6,168 nt of DNA from Acidobacteriota bacterium (GTDB lineage: Bacteria; Acidobacteriota; Vicinamibacteria; Vicinamibacterales; UBA823). Both the position numbers and the translations under genes were made by a program. Shown piece by piece: positions 1-6,168 of the stretch. The DNA lies in assembly GCA_003509065.1 (NCBI GenBank), contig DODG01000404.1:1065-7232 (forward strand). Reading direction: 5' to 3'. Position 1 is the first letter of the stretch. Every line of letters begins with the position of its first letter. The notes below the pieces were generated by a model that saw only the letters and a program-made list of their open reading frames with translations, did no database searches and was not told where the DNA came from.

Positions 1-905
1 GCTGCTTCTGATAGGTTGGCGCCTGCGGCTACGCTAAGTGCCATCATCGCAATCACGGTATCGCCAGCACCAGTGACGTCCGAGACTTCCCGAGCTGTGG
101 TGGGAAGTGCTGTTTCTACACGGTCAGCTCCAGGCAGCGATCCATCAGTTAGCCACATGCCATGTTCCCCCCTTGTGATAAGCACGCTCGTACAAGGCAC
201 TGAGGTTTGAAGAGTGCTGGCAGCAGTACGCGCTTCATCCTCAGTTTGGATTCTCATCTCTGTCGCCTTTTCAGCTTCGTGGTGGTTTGGTGTAATCAAA
301 GAACATCCGGAGTACCAGTTAAGATGTGGTGCCTTGGGATCTACAAATACGGGCACGCCATGATCCTTTGCAGAGAGAAAAAGTTCAGCCATGAGTTCTT
401 GGGTAAGGAGTCCTTTTAAATAGTCTGACACTACGATGACATCAGCTGTCGCAATTTGTGATTTGAGAAGTGCACTCAGTTTGTTGACTATGCCTCGTGA
501 TAGAGCTTTGTCAGTTTCGTAATCAATCCGTGCAACTTGTTGGTTTCGGCTGGTTACGACACGTAGTTTGCGGGTTGTTATTCTCTCGCGCTCAGAAAAC
601 ACACCGCTTGGATCAATAGAGGCACGTTTCAGTTCGGCTAACAATTGTGTTCCTGCATCATCCGCGCCAAGAACACCCAATAAGCTGACACGCCCACCCA
701 GTTTGCGAATGTTATGTGCGACGTTGGCTGCTCCTCCAAGTCGAAATTCTTCATGGTTAAACTTAACAACGGGTACGGGCGCTTCAGGAGAAATGCGGTT
801 CACTTGGCCGATCACAAACTGATCGATCATGATGTCACCAATGACAATAATTGAGGTGGACTCGAATCGTTGAATGATCGCGTCCACCCGTTGATTGCTA
901 AGCAT
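1..905 (-). CDS. hldE: D-glycero-beta-D-manno-heptose-7-phosphate kinase (RfaE1/HldE kinase domain), 3' end outside window
   Basis: The visible 301 codons form a PfkB/ribokinase-family kinase that closely resembles the N-terminal kinase half of HldE (RfaE). The known reaction is ATP-dependent phosphorylation of heptose 7-phosphate at C1, a cytoplasmic step towards ADP-heptose for the LPS core. Seen in the translation: VIGDIMIDQF near residues 21-30, then an NRISPEAPVPVV stretch at 36-47, which is the family hallmark. GGAAN follows at about 57-61, SRNQQ near 119-123, DPK near 189-191 and TPN near 205-207. The PfkB signature DVTGAGDT lies at 276-283, with D282 the expected catalytic base. The ATG start at 905-903 lies 2 nt after the stop of the ligase gene and has no clear Shine-Dalgarno sequence, so translational coupling is likely. 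The frame is open at the left edge. Whether it is kinase-only (hldA/rfaE1) or carries the cytidylyltransferase half (hldE) cannot be seen. Confidence 0.93.
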   Translation of the reverse strand, partial: MLSNQRVDAIIQRFESTSIIVIGDIMIDQFVIGQVNRISPEAPVPVVKFNHEEFRLGGAANVAHNIRKLGGRVSLLGVLGADDAGTQLLAELKRASIDPSGVFSERERITTRKLRVVTSRNQQVARIDYETDKALSRGIVNKLSALLKSQIATADVIVVSDYLKGLLTQELMAELFLSAKDHGVPVFVDPKAPHLNWYSGCSLITPNHHEAEKATEMRIQTEDEARTAASTLQTSVPCTSVLITRGEHGMWLTDGSLPGADRVETALPTTAREVSDVTGAGDTVIAMMALSVAAGANLSEA

Positions 906-907
906 GA

Positions 908-2065
908 CTAGAGTGGATTTTGCGCTTGTTCAGATGTGTCGGCAACGTAAGGCAGTGTAATGATTACGAGTAACATCATAAGGAATTCAGAATCGCCAAA
1001 ATTATACTCAAACAAGCCAGCAGCCAGCATACAAGCTAGCGCTGCCAGTCCACCCGCTGACAGTGATTTATACGTCGTTGTTTGCAGTTTTCGAAATAAA
1101 CTAACGACGACACTTAGGACGAACCAAAGCCAGAGAGCTAACGCTGGTAATCCGCGCTCGGCAGCAATTTGCATTGGCACATTATGGAGATGCGGATTGG
1201 TAATTTGGACCGCGTTGGCGTCGCGGTAGTCAACGTAGACTTCCTGTACCATATTGGGGCCAACTCCGGTAAGAGGGTAGTCTTGAATCATTCTCACACC
1301 AGTTCTGGCCATGGCTAGACGGTCTCGATTCGTGGGGTCCTGGAGATCGAACGTCGAATAAAGCCGGTCGGTTACTTGCGGTGGCGCAAGGCCAAAGAAT
1401 AGCGCTGCAAGCACCGGCAGGGCTGCTAGCAAGCGAAAGTCCTTCAGTACCAGCAATAAACTTAGTCCCACACATGTTCCGACCCAAGCGCTACGTGTGA
1501 GTGTTAATGCGATGGCAACGAGTACGGCCGGAATAACTAACGCTGACCAAGTGCGATCCTTGGCGTGAAAAAGCACTCTCGCGGCAGCTACCACTGACAC
1601 GACCATTAGAAGTCCAGCATAGGTCATGTAGTGGCTCATCCACCCATGCGGTCTCCGACCAAGATGGTCGTACTCAAGAATGCCGAACTGCACAATACCC
1701 CAGATGGCACTAGCCGCACCAATAGAAATAATAATGGTAGCCACCGTCAAGGCGCGCTCACCCCGAGCGAGTCTGCAGACAATTGGCACAATCAGGAATA
1801 AGAGGAGTTGCTTTGAATCCATGAAGCTTTCAAGAGGATTTAGTGAAAACGCGGCCGATCCCAAGGTCGCCAGAGCGTACAGCGCAAGCGGTAGGAACCA
1901 GGGTGGTAGCTTATTAACATCTCGTTGAATGAAATATAGAATCACCCAGAGCAATCCTGTAATGGTTAATAAAATTTGGGCCACTGCAATGGACAGTTGA
2001 AGTGTCGCAACAAATCCTAGCAATGTGAGGAATGCTGTCCGTTCGAGTATGTTGGTTCGAGTCAT
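908..2065 (-). CDS. O-antigen ligase/polymerase family membrane protein (Wzy_C, WaaL-like)
   Basis: A polytopic inner-membrane protein of about 385 aa with roughly ten or more hydrophobic segments. It resembles the WaaL/Wzy_C family, which transfers undecaprenyl-linked O-polysaccharide to lipid A-core, or polymerises it, on the periplasmic side. Seen (numbering from the chosen start): LTRSAWVG around 189-196, matching the conserved Arg-containing motif of the Wzy_C domain. A large loop follows with GVGPN near 267-271, then HLHN at 292-295 followed by an AAERG stretch, corresponding to the conserved His of WaaL. GLFEYNFGDSE near 350-360 precedes the last membrane segment. The ATG at 2065-2063 is preferred because it makes an ATGA overlap with the stop of the heptosyltransferase gene. 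An in-frame ATG at 2083-2081, preceded by TGGAACA, would add six residues. Ligase and polymerase cannot be separated by sequence alone, but the heptosyltransferase and hldE neighbours favour an LPS ligase. Confidence 0.85.
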   Translation of the reverse strand: MTRTNILERTAFLTLLGFVATLQLSIAVAQILLTITGLLWVILYFIQRDVNKLPPWFLPLALYALATLGSAAFSLNPLESFMDSKQLLLFLIVPIVCRLARGERALTVATIIISIGAASAIWGIVQFGILEYDHLGRRPHGWMSHYMTYAGLLMVVSVVAAARVLFHAKDRTWSALVIPAVLVAIALTLTRSAWVGTCVGLSLLLVLKDFRLLAALPVLAALFFGLAPPQVTDRLYSTFDLQDPTNRDRLAMARTGVRMIQDYPLTGVGPNMVQEVYVDYRDANAVQITNPHLHNVPMQIAAERGLPALALWLWFVLSVVVSLFRKLQTTTYKSLSAGGLAALACMLAAGLFEYNFGDSEFLMMLLVIITLPYVADTSEQAQNPL

Positions 2066-3138
2066 GATGAAGTTACCCGACATTGTTCCAGAGCTCGTTC
2101 AGCTGCGGCAACTACAATAGACGGAGCTAGCCTTGTTAGACAACGAAAATCTCCTGGTTCGCAGTGCCGTTGGTTACATGGCCGACATGATAATGTGCCG
2201 ATGTCGGCAGTTTCTACTGAGTATGTCGGATCTCGCCAAGGGGCTGAGCGGGCTGCTAAGGTTGGTCCATAAATACCCACGATAGGAACGCTGGTTGTAG
2301 CTGCTAGGTGAAGTGGACCAGTATCGCCACCGATAAACAATGCAGCCAGACCGATAAGTGACCGCAATTCCACGAGATCCAATTCCTCATCTAACATCAC
2401 CAGTTGTCTAACTTGAGTGCTCAGTACTGCAACGATCTGATTTTTTGCACCGCGATCTGAGGGCCCTGATGTAATTACAAATCGGCGCCGGGGGTCGGTT
2501 TTGGCAAGAGTCGCAATAGTTTGGACAAAGTAATCTGCTGGCCACTGCCTAAAGACGTTCCCAGCACTTACGTGTATAACGATGAGTTGGTTCGTAGGGC
2601 CAACACCTGCCTGGGCTAGGCGATGTTTGATTGCACCCGTTACGTCAAGGTCTTCAGTCATTTCAACTGAATCACGCTGAGGATCAGGTCTTCCGCCTAA
2701 TCGTTTATCAAGGGCTGCTAAAAGGTCCCATTGATTAACTACAGAATGACGCGCTTCAAGTCGACGGGACCGTGGCACATGATCTGTATATGCCCAGTTA
2801 CGGAAGGGAACGCTATATCCGATTCTTAGTGGAGCACGGGTACACCAGGTTAACCAGCTACTTCGTGGTCCTCCGTGAAAATCGATGACCGCATCAAAAC
2901 GTGCTGCTCGAAGGCTTTCTGCGAGTGCGAAATCATATGTTAATCGTTGGAGACCCTGAGGGCGGTCAACAACAATCAGGTCCGAGAGGTGTGGATTTCG
3001 TGACAAAATTGGTGCTGCCTCACGTTCAACAACGTAGGTAAGATGCGCATCTGGTAAACACCGTTTAACCGCACGGATAGATGGTGTTGTAAAGATGACG
3101 TCACCTATTAGGCGGAGACGGATAAAGAGAATCTTCAC
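2062..3138 (-). CDS. Glycosyltransferase family 9 (LPS heptosyltransferase, WaaC/WaaF/WaaQ type)
   Basis: A 358-aa cytoplasmic or peripheral GT-B glycosyltransferase. The family moves heptose from ADP-heptose to Kdo or heptose of the LPS inner core. Seen: an N-terminal LIGDVIFTTPSIRAVK motif at residues 10-25, with D13 matching the functionally important Asp13 of WaaC. The acceptor-side core follows, then VIHVSAGN near 187-194 and RQWP at 197-200. The C-terminal donor-site signature GGDTGPLHLA lies at 270-279, with IVGIYGPT at 286-293. The tail has four cysteines (C318, C321, C326, C333). The start is GTG at 3138-3136: the motif needs a start here, and the ATG five bases upstream is out of frame and meets a stop after two codons. 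Possible Shine-Dalgarno sequences are AGGGA (4 nt away) or AAGGAA (10 nt away). It follows the Trm112-like gene by 24 nt and overlaps the ligase gene by 4 nt. Which heptose it adds (I, II or later) cannot be told, so no symbol is given. Confidence 0.9.
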   Translation of the reverse strand: MKILFIRLRLIGDVIFTTPSIRAVKRCLPDAHLTYVVEREAAPILSRNPHLSDLIVVDRPQGLQRLTYDFALAESLRAARFDAVIDFHGGPRSSWLTWCTRAPLRIGYSVPFRNWAYTDHVPRSRRLEARHSVVNQWDLLAALDKRLGGRPDPQRDSVEMTEDLDVTGAIKHRLAQAGVGPTNQLIVIHVSAGNVFRQWPADYFVQTIATLAKTDPRRRFVITSGPSDRGAKNQIVAVLSTQVRQLVMLDEELDLVELRSLIGLAALFIGGDTGPLHLAATTSVPIVGIYGPTLAARSAPWRDPTYSVETADIGTLSCRPCNQRHCEPGDFRCLTRLAPSIVVAAAERALEQCRVTSS

Positions 3139-3162
3139 GTCATCCCTATTCCTTGCTGCTCT

Positions 3163-3333
3163 CTAGTCCTCGATACGTGCTTCGTCGATAAGCATTACAG
3201 GGATATCATCCTTAATCGGATACACACGACGGCACGTGCGACATTTCAATCCACTGTCATTATCGACGAGTACGACCGCGGTTTTACATTTCGGACAGGC
3301 GAGTATTTCCAGGAGTTCCGGATCAATAGCCAT
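3163..3333 (-). CDS. Trm112 family / YcaR-like (UPF0434) small zinc-ribbon protein
   Basis: A 56-aa protein beginning MAIDPELLEILACPKCK and ending ARIED. It has the size and pattern of bacterial Trm112/YcaR (UPF0434) proteins: a short helix, then CPKC (C13, C16), a beta-rich middle, CRTC (C31, C34), and a YPIKDDIPVML segment at 38-48. The four cysteines form a likely zinc site. In eukaryotes and archaea Trm112 is an activating partner of methyltransferases; the role of the bacterial form is not settled. The ATG at 3333-3331 is chosen because AGGAGG lies 7 nt upstream. A second ATG at 3339-3337 would leave only 1 nt after that motif. It is the first gene of the leftward cluster. In enterobacteria ycaR also sits among LPS genes (lpxK-ycaR-kdsB), so this context is familiar. 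Confidence 0.88.
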   Translation of the reverse strand: MAIDPELLEILACPKCKTAVVLVDNDSGLKCRTCRRVYPIKDDIPVMLIDEARIED

Positions 3334-3340
3334 TTCCATG

Positions 3341-3346
3341 CCTCCT
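3341..3346 (-). promoter_or_regulatory. Strong ribosome binding site (AGGAGG)
   Basis: A perfect AGGAGG on the minus strand, 7 nt before the ATG at 3333. It decides the start of the Trm112-like gene and is much the strongest Shine-Dalgarno sequence in this window. Confidence 0.75.
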
Positions 3347-3359
3347 TACTTAGAGCTTG

Positions 3360-3390
3360 TTTACAAAGACTATATCAGACCAGTTATATG
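3360..3390 (+). promoter_or_regulatory. Weak candidate promoter for the TPR gene
   Basis: TTTACA (3360-3365) resembles a -35 box. TATATG (3385-3390), 19 bp further on, resembles a -10 box at four of six positions. Initiation would fall near 3397, about 14 nt before the GTG at 3411 or about 80 nt before the alternative ATG at 3480. The spacing is long and the match weak. It is listed because a rightward promoter should exist in this short divergent gap. Confidence 0.2.
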
Positions 3391-3398
3391 TGATTCAG
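3369..3398 (-). promoter_or_regulatory. Candidate sigma-70-type promoter for the leftward LPS cluster
   Basis: On the minus strand TATAGT (3374-3369) matches TATAAT at five of six positions. A weak -35 candidate CTGAAT (3398-3393) stands 18 bp upstream. Initiation near 3362 would give a leader of about 28 nt that just includes the AGGAGG site. The position suits the divergent layout, but the -35 is poor and no other promoter evidence exists. Confidence 0.35.
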
Positions 3399-3410
3399 TA
3401 CGGAACTTAG

Positions 3411-5444
3411 GTGAATTTCTCGTATGAGTCTCCGGATGGGCTTGCTGCAGAGAAGCCGCTATGGAAGAATCGAAATCCGATGATTGTAATTATCGCATTG
3501 TCGCTTGCTCTGATTGGTGCCATAGGACATACAACTGACCTCGACGGACAACCGCTAGTTGTTCCAACACCGGTGGTCGATCGAGCGGCTGCTTACAGCC
3601 TATTTCTCCAAGCGTTGATGTTGGAGGATAACGGTGATCTAGTAGCAGCGATCCGTACGTTACAGGAAGCTAGTGACTTTGATCCTGCTTCAGCTGAGAT
3701 TCATGCAGTATTAGCGGAGTTATATGCTCGACAGAATCGCGTTGATGAGGCAGTTGCTTCAGCCCAGCGCGCGCTCGACCTCAAGTCCGACAATATCCAC
3801 GCACATCGGATCCTGGGACTTCTTTTCATTGCAATAGCCGACCAACAATCTGAACGGGACTCGTCCGAACGCGAGCACTATGTTGACCGTGCCATCCGCC
3901 ACCTCGAGATGGTGCAGTCAGAGCGCTTGTATGATGAACAGGTAATGTTTAGTCTTGGACGCCTGTATGTGGAAAATAATTTTTTCGACAAAGGTGTTAA
4001 AGCTCTCAGTCAAGTTGTTGAGAGGTCACCAGGGTTTTCTGAAGCTGCTCGACTGCTAGCCCATGCTTATGCAAGTTTAGGGCACAGAGAACAAGCTGTA
4101 CAAGTGCTCGAAACAGTCGTTAGGCAACGCACTCCATCGACTCAGACAGTGAATGCTTTGGTCTTGGCCTATGAAGATAATGGCCAGTGGAAGCAGGCCG
4201 CCCAACTCTACCAGCGACTCGCTAGAAGACGACCAAAGGATAGTCGTGTAACGCGAAGGTGGGCTATGGCGTTACTTAACGCAGGGAGCACCTTGCGTGC
4301 CCGTGAGGTCATTGGCAGAATAGCTGATTTGACCTCAACCGATGCAGCTGCACTCTATCTACTTGCTGAAGCTGAACGACGGTTGAATAATTTTGACAAA
4401 GCGGAGGAGGCTGCAAGGCGCCTGATTGCGGTTGAATCGGAGGAGTTTCGAGGCAGCTACCTATTGAGTCAGATTCTGTTTCAGCAAGGACGTTACGAGG
4501 ATGCTGTTCGAGCTATAGAACCTGCCATCGATCAAGCAAGAGTTAAAACTGGGGTGCCTGGTCTCGCACGGTTACTTGTTCAAGCCGGCCAGTCTTATCG
4601 TGTGTTAAATAGGCAGGACGATGCGATAAACGTGTTTGTGGAGGCAAGTCGGTTAGCACGGAGGAATGTAAGATTTGCAGAGTACGCAGTTGAGGCATAT
4701 CTTGAGGCTAATCGCCCTGAAGAGGCTCTAGCTTTTATTCGGGCAGTGCGCACTGAACAACCCAACGAACTCCGCTTAGTTGTCCTGGCGGCTCGGTCAC
4801 TGATAGCCAACAATCAGATAACCCAGGGCATTTTAACGATGCAGTCATATATCTCTAAACATGAGGCTGATCCCTCATCGCAGGTGGCGCTTGCGAATAT
4901 ATTCGTCGATGCTGGTCGTATCAACGAGGCAGTAAAAACACTTCAGACGGCGAATAAGAAATTTCCTTCCGAGACGTCCATTTTGTTTCAACTTGCTGCA
5001 ATTCTTGAAGAACAAAGTCGGTTTTCTGATGCGGAACGGGTCTTCCGCGAGGTCTTATCTCGTAACCCCGTACATCATCAGACTCTAAACTATCTTGGCT
5101 ATATGTTGGCTGACCGTGGTGAGCGGCTTCAGGAATCTGTAGAGTTGATCAAGCGAGCATTAGACGCTAATCCAAGCAATGGTTCATATCTTGATAGTTT
5201 GGGATGGGCTTATTTTAAGTTGCGGGATTTTGATTTAGCAGAAAACTACCTACGAAAAGCCAGTGAACAGCTCATCTATAATTCTGTCATACAGGACCAT
5301 TTTGGCGATGTCTTATTCGAGCAACTTCGTTACGAGGAAGCCATCGAAGCTTGGGAACGCGCGCTGCGTGGTGATGCTGAATCGATCGAGCCGTCTGTAA
5401 TTGCACAGAAAATCAGTGAGGCGCGTAAGCGGATGAGCCGTTAG
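3411..5444 (+). CDS. Large tetratricopeptide repeat (TPR) protein, membrane-anchored or secreted
   Basis: A 677-aa protein. Residues 24-38 are a hydrophobic stretch preceded by K15, K19 and R21, which reads as an uncleaved anchor or signal peptide. The rest would lie in the periplasm. From about residue 60 to 655 it is nearly continuous TPR-like helical pairs, roughly a dozen or more, with typical pieces such as AEIHAVLAELYARQNRVDEA (95-114). The most conserved part is near 558-620: LNYLGYMLADRG, then YLDSLGWAYFKL at 593-604. That part recalls TPR proteins found beside lolB and ispE in several phyla. TPRs mediate protein-protein contacts; no catalytic domain is seen, and the partner is unknown. 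The start is uncertain: GTG at 3411 follows an in-frame TAG directly and has GGAA 5 nt upstream, while ATG at 3480 would begin at the hydrophobic core without basic residues. It lies divergent to the LPS cluster and 43 nt before the lipoprotein gene. Confidence 0.85.
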   Translation: MNFSYESPDGLAAEKPLWKNRNPMIVIIALSLALIGAIGHTTDLDGQPLVVPTPVVDRAAAYSLFLQALMLEDNGDLVAAIRTLQEASDFDPASAEIHAVLAELYARQNRVDEAVASAQRALDLKSDNIHAHRILGLLFIAIADQQSERDSSEREHYVDRAIRHLEMVQSERLYDEQVMFSLGRLYVENNFFDKGVKALSQVVERSPGFSEAARLLAHAYASLGHREQAVQVLETVVRQRTPSTQTVNALVLAYEDNGQWKQAAQLYQRLARRRPKDSRVTRRWAMALLNAGSTLRAREVIGRIADLTSTDAAALYLLAEAERRLNNFDKAEEAARRLIAVESEEFRGSYLLSQILFQQGRYEDAVRAIEPAIDQARVKTGVPGLARLLVQAGQSYRVLNRQDDAINVFVEASRLARRNVRFAEYAVEAYLEANRPEEALAFIRAVRTEQPNELRLVVLAARSLIANNQITQGILTMQSYISKHEADPSSQVALANIFVDAGRINEAVKTLQTANKKFPSETSILFQLAAILEEQSRFSDAERVFREVLSRNPVHHQTLNYLGYMLADRGERLQESVELIKRALDANPSNGSYLDSLGWAYFKLRDFDLAENYLRKASEQLIYNSVIQDHFGDVLFEQLRYEEAIEAWERALRGDAESIEPSVIAQKISEARKRMSR

Positions 5445-5487
5445 CCACTCATGAGGTTGGTGAATCACTGCGACGAAAACTTTGCTT

Positions 5488-6168
5488 ATGTGCGAATCTG
5501 AATACTTGCAGCTTAGAAGTCTGAGGTTAGGCGCGATTATCGTTGCGTTCCTGTTCGTGCAAGCATGCACCTCAAAGGCGTTGACCCTGCCGACTGGTCC
5601 TGGAAAGTTTTACCCCGACTATCAAAGTACGATACTCACTGCGACTACGCGTTGTGCCGCTGTGGAAACGTTAGGTGCCGAATTAACGGTTTCCGGTCGG
5701 GCTGGCCATGATCGACTTCGTAGTCGAGTGTTGGCAGGCTTGGCGCAGCCGGGTTCGGTGCGCCTTGAAGGAGTTGCGCCGTTTGGTGGACCGACATTTA
5801 TTCTGACTGCAACCCCGACCCACAGTACGCTTTTATTACCACGTGACTCTCGCGTTCTTGTTGGTGTGCCTGCCCAGGATATTCTGGATGCATTAATCGG
5901 TGTCCGCCTGGCACCAGACGTTCTTCGCCGTGTACTATCAGGTTGTCTTCTTTCTTCCAGTGAACCGGTGGATGGTCGAGTGTATGGGACGAAGTGGCTT
6001 GTTGTGAAGATGCGAGATGGAGATGAAAATTACCTCCAATTCGACAACGATCTCGCCAAATTAGTAGCTGTTCGAAGCGGAAATTTACTCACTAATTACA
6101 GTGATTTTCTGGGTGCAGTGCCGAGACGTGTTCAGATGACAAGATTCGGCGTGTCTGGTGCTATTGAG
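5488..6168 (+). CDS. LolB-like outer membrane lipoprotein, 3' end outside window
   Basis: The visible 227 codons have no stop and run off the right edge. Residues 1-27 are a lipoprotein signal peptide: basic R10 and R13, a hydrophobic LGAIIVAFLF core, and a VQAC lipobox with C27 as the lipidated residue. The mature part has beta-rich stretches (LGAELTVSGRAG at 62-73, VRLEGVAPFGGPTFILTA at 91-108, TLLLPRD at 114-120) and a DILDALIGVRLAPDVLRRVL helix region at 131-150. This order resembles LolB, the receptor that inserts lipoproteins into the outer membrane, or LolB-fold relatives; the similarity is in pattern, not close identity. Two further cysteines, C56 and C153, could pair in the periplasm. 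The start is not firm: ATG at 5488 lacks a Shine-Dalgarno sequence, and TTG at 5506 would also keep the signal peptide. It follows the TPR gene by 43 nt in the same direction, so co-transcription is likely. Confidence 0.75.
   Translation, partial: MCESEYLQLRSLRLGAIIVAFLFVQACTSKALTLPTGPGKFYPDYQSTILTATTRCAAVETLGAELTVSGRAGHDRLRSRVLAGLAQPGSVRLEGVAPFGGPTFILTATPTHSTLLLPRDSRVLVGVPAQDILDALIGVRLAPDVLRRVLSGCLLSSSEPVDGRVYGTKWLVVKMRDGDENYLQFDNDLAKLVAVRSGNLLTNYSDFLGAVPRRVQMTRFGVSGAIE

Noticed and set aside
16..822. Three plus-strand open frames (16-210, 207-419, 568-822)
   Set aside because: They lie antisense to the clear heptose kinase gene, with low-complexity or Ser/Thr/Arg-rich translations and no recognisable domain.
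960..1928. Antisense or alternate-frame open frames within the ligase gene (960-1229 plus, 1680-1928 plus, 1230-1487 minus)
   Set aside because: They are shadows of a well-supported membrane protein and their translations show no family pattern.
3236..3427. Plus-strand frame of 63 codons spanning the divergent region
   Set aside because: It is antisense to the zinc-ribbon gene, runs through the promoter region and overlaps the TPR gene start. The opposite strand has CxxC pairs and a perfect AGGAGG.
4595..4813. Minus-strand frame of 72 codons inside the TPR gene
   Set aside because: It is the reverse-strand shadow of continuous TPR repeats, rich in Ser, Arg and Ala with no domain.
5445..5487. 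Terminator between the TPR and lipoprotein genes
   Set aside because: Only an 8-bp palindrome (CTCATGAG) is visible, with no stem-loop followed by a T-run.
5451..5501. Short plus-strand frame (ATG at 5451, 16 codons) in the TPR-lipoprotein gap
   Set aside because: It is too short, has no ribosome site and runs into the lipoprotein start in another frame.
5313..5570. Minus-strand frame of 85 codons across the TPR-lipoprotein junction
   Set aside because: It is antisense to the end of the TPR gene and to the signal-peptide region of the lipoprotein, with no Shine-Dalgarno sequence or recognisable motif.
1..6168. A mobile element, CRISPR array, defence system or RNA gene
   Set aside because: No transposase, integrase, regular repeat-spacer pattern, tRNA-like cloverleaf or rRNA segment was found. 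The genes are standard envelope functions packed with very little free space.

Overview
The window reads as an ordinary cell-envelope region of a Gram-negative (diderm) bacterium. It shows LPS heptose and O-antigen genes, an outer-membrane-type lipoprotein and base composition near 50% GC by eye. No RNA genes, mobile elements, CRISPR arrays or sizeable repeats were seen. The style of the proteins (a GT9 transferase with a C-terminal Cys cluster, an O-antigen ligase ending with a FEYNFGDSE-type motif, and a TPR protein followed by a LolB-like lipoprotein) recalls Acidobacteriota, perhaps Vicinamibacteria. That placement is inference from remembered family resemblance and is low to moderate in confidence.

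Left part (1-3333, all on the minus strand, read right to left): a four-gene, tightly packed cluster. It begins with a small Trm112/YcaR-type zinc-ribbon protein (3333-3163). After 24 nt comes a GT9 heptosyltransferase (3138-2062, GTG start). This overlaps by ATGA an O-antigen ligase/polymerase-family membrane protein (2065-908), which is followed after 2 nt by the heptose-7-phosphate kinase RfaE1/HldE (905 to beyond the left edge). Together they cover supply of activated heptose, its transfer to the LPS core, and attachment or polymerisation of O-polysaccharide at the inner membrane.

Middle (3334-3410): a 77-bp divergent intergenic region with a strong AGGAGG ribosome binding site and a plausible sigma-70-type promoter for the leftward cluster. 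A weak promoter candidate faces rightward, and a small imperfect dyad sits over both -10 candidates.

Right part (3411-6168, plus strand): a 677-aa membrane-anchored or secreted protein built almost entirely of TPR repeats, then a lipoprotein with a clear lipobox and LolB-like character that runs off the right edge. A TPR-LolB pair often precedes ispE in many genomes, so ispE is a reasonable guess for what follows, but it is not seen here.

I found no convincing sign of a novel system. The observations below are mostly start-site choices, gene linkages and Cys patterns worth checking.
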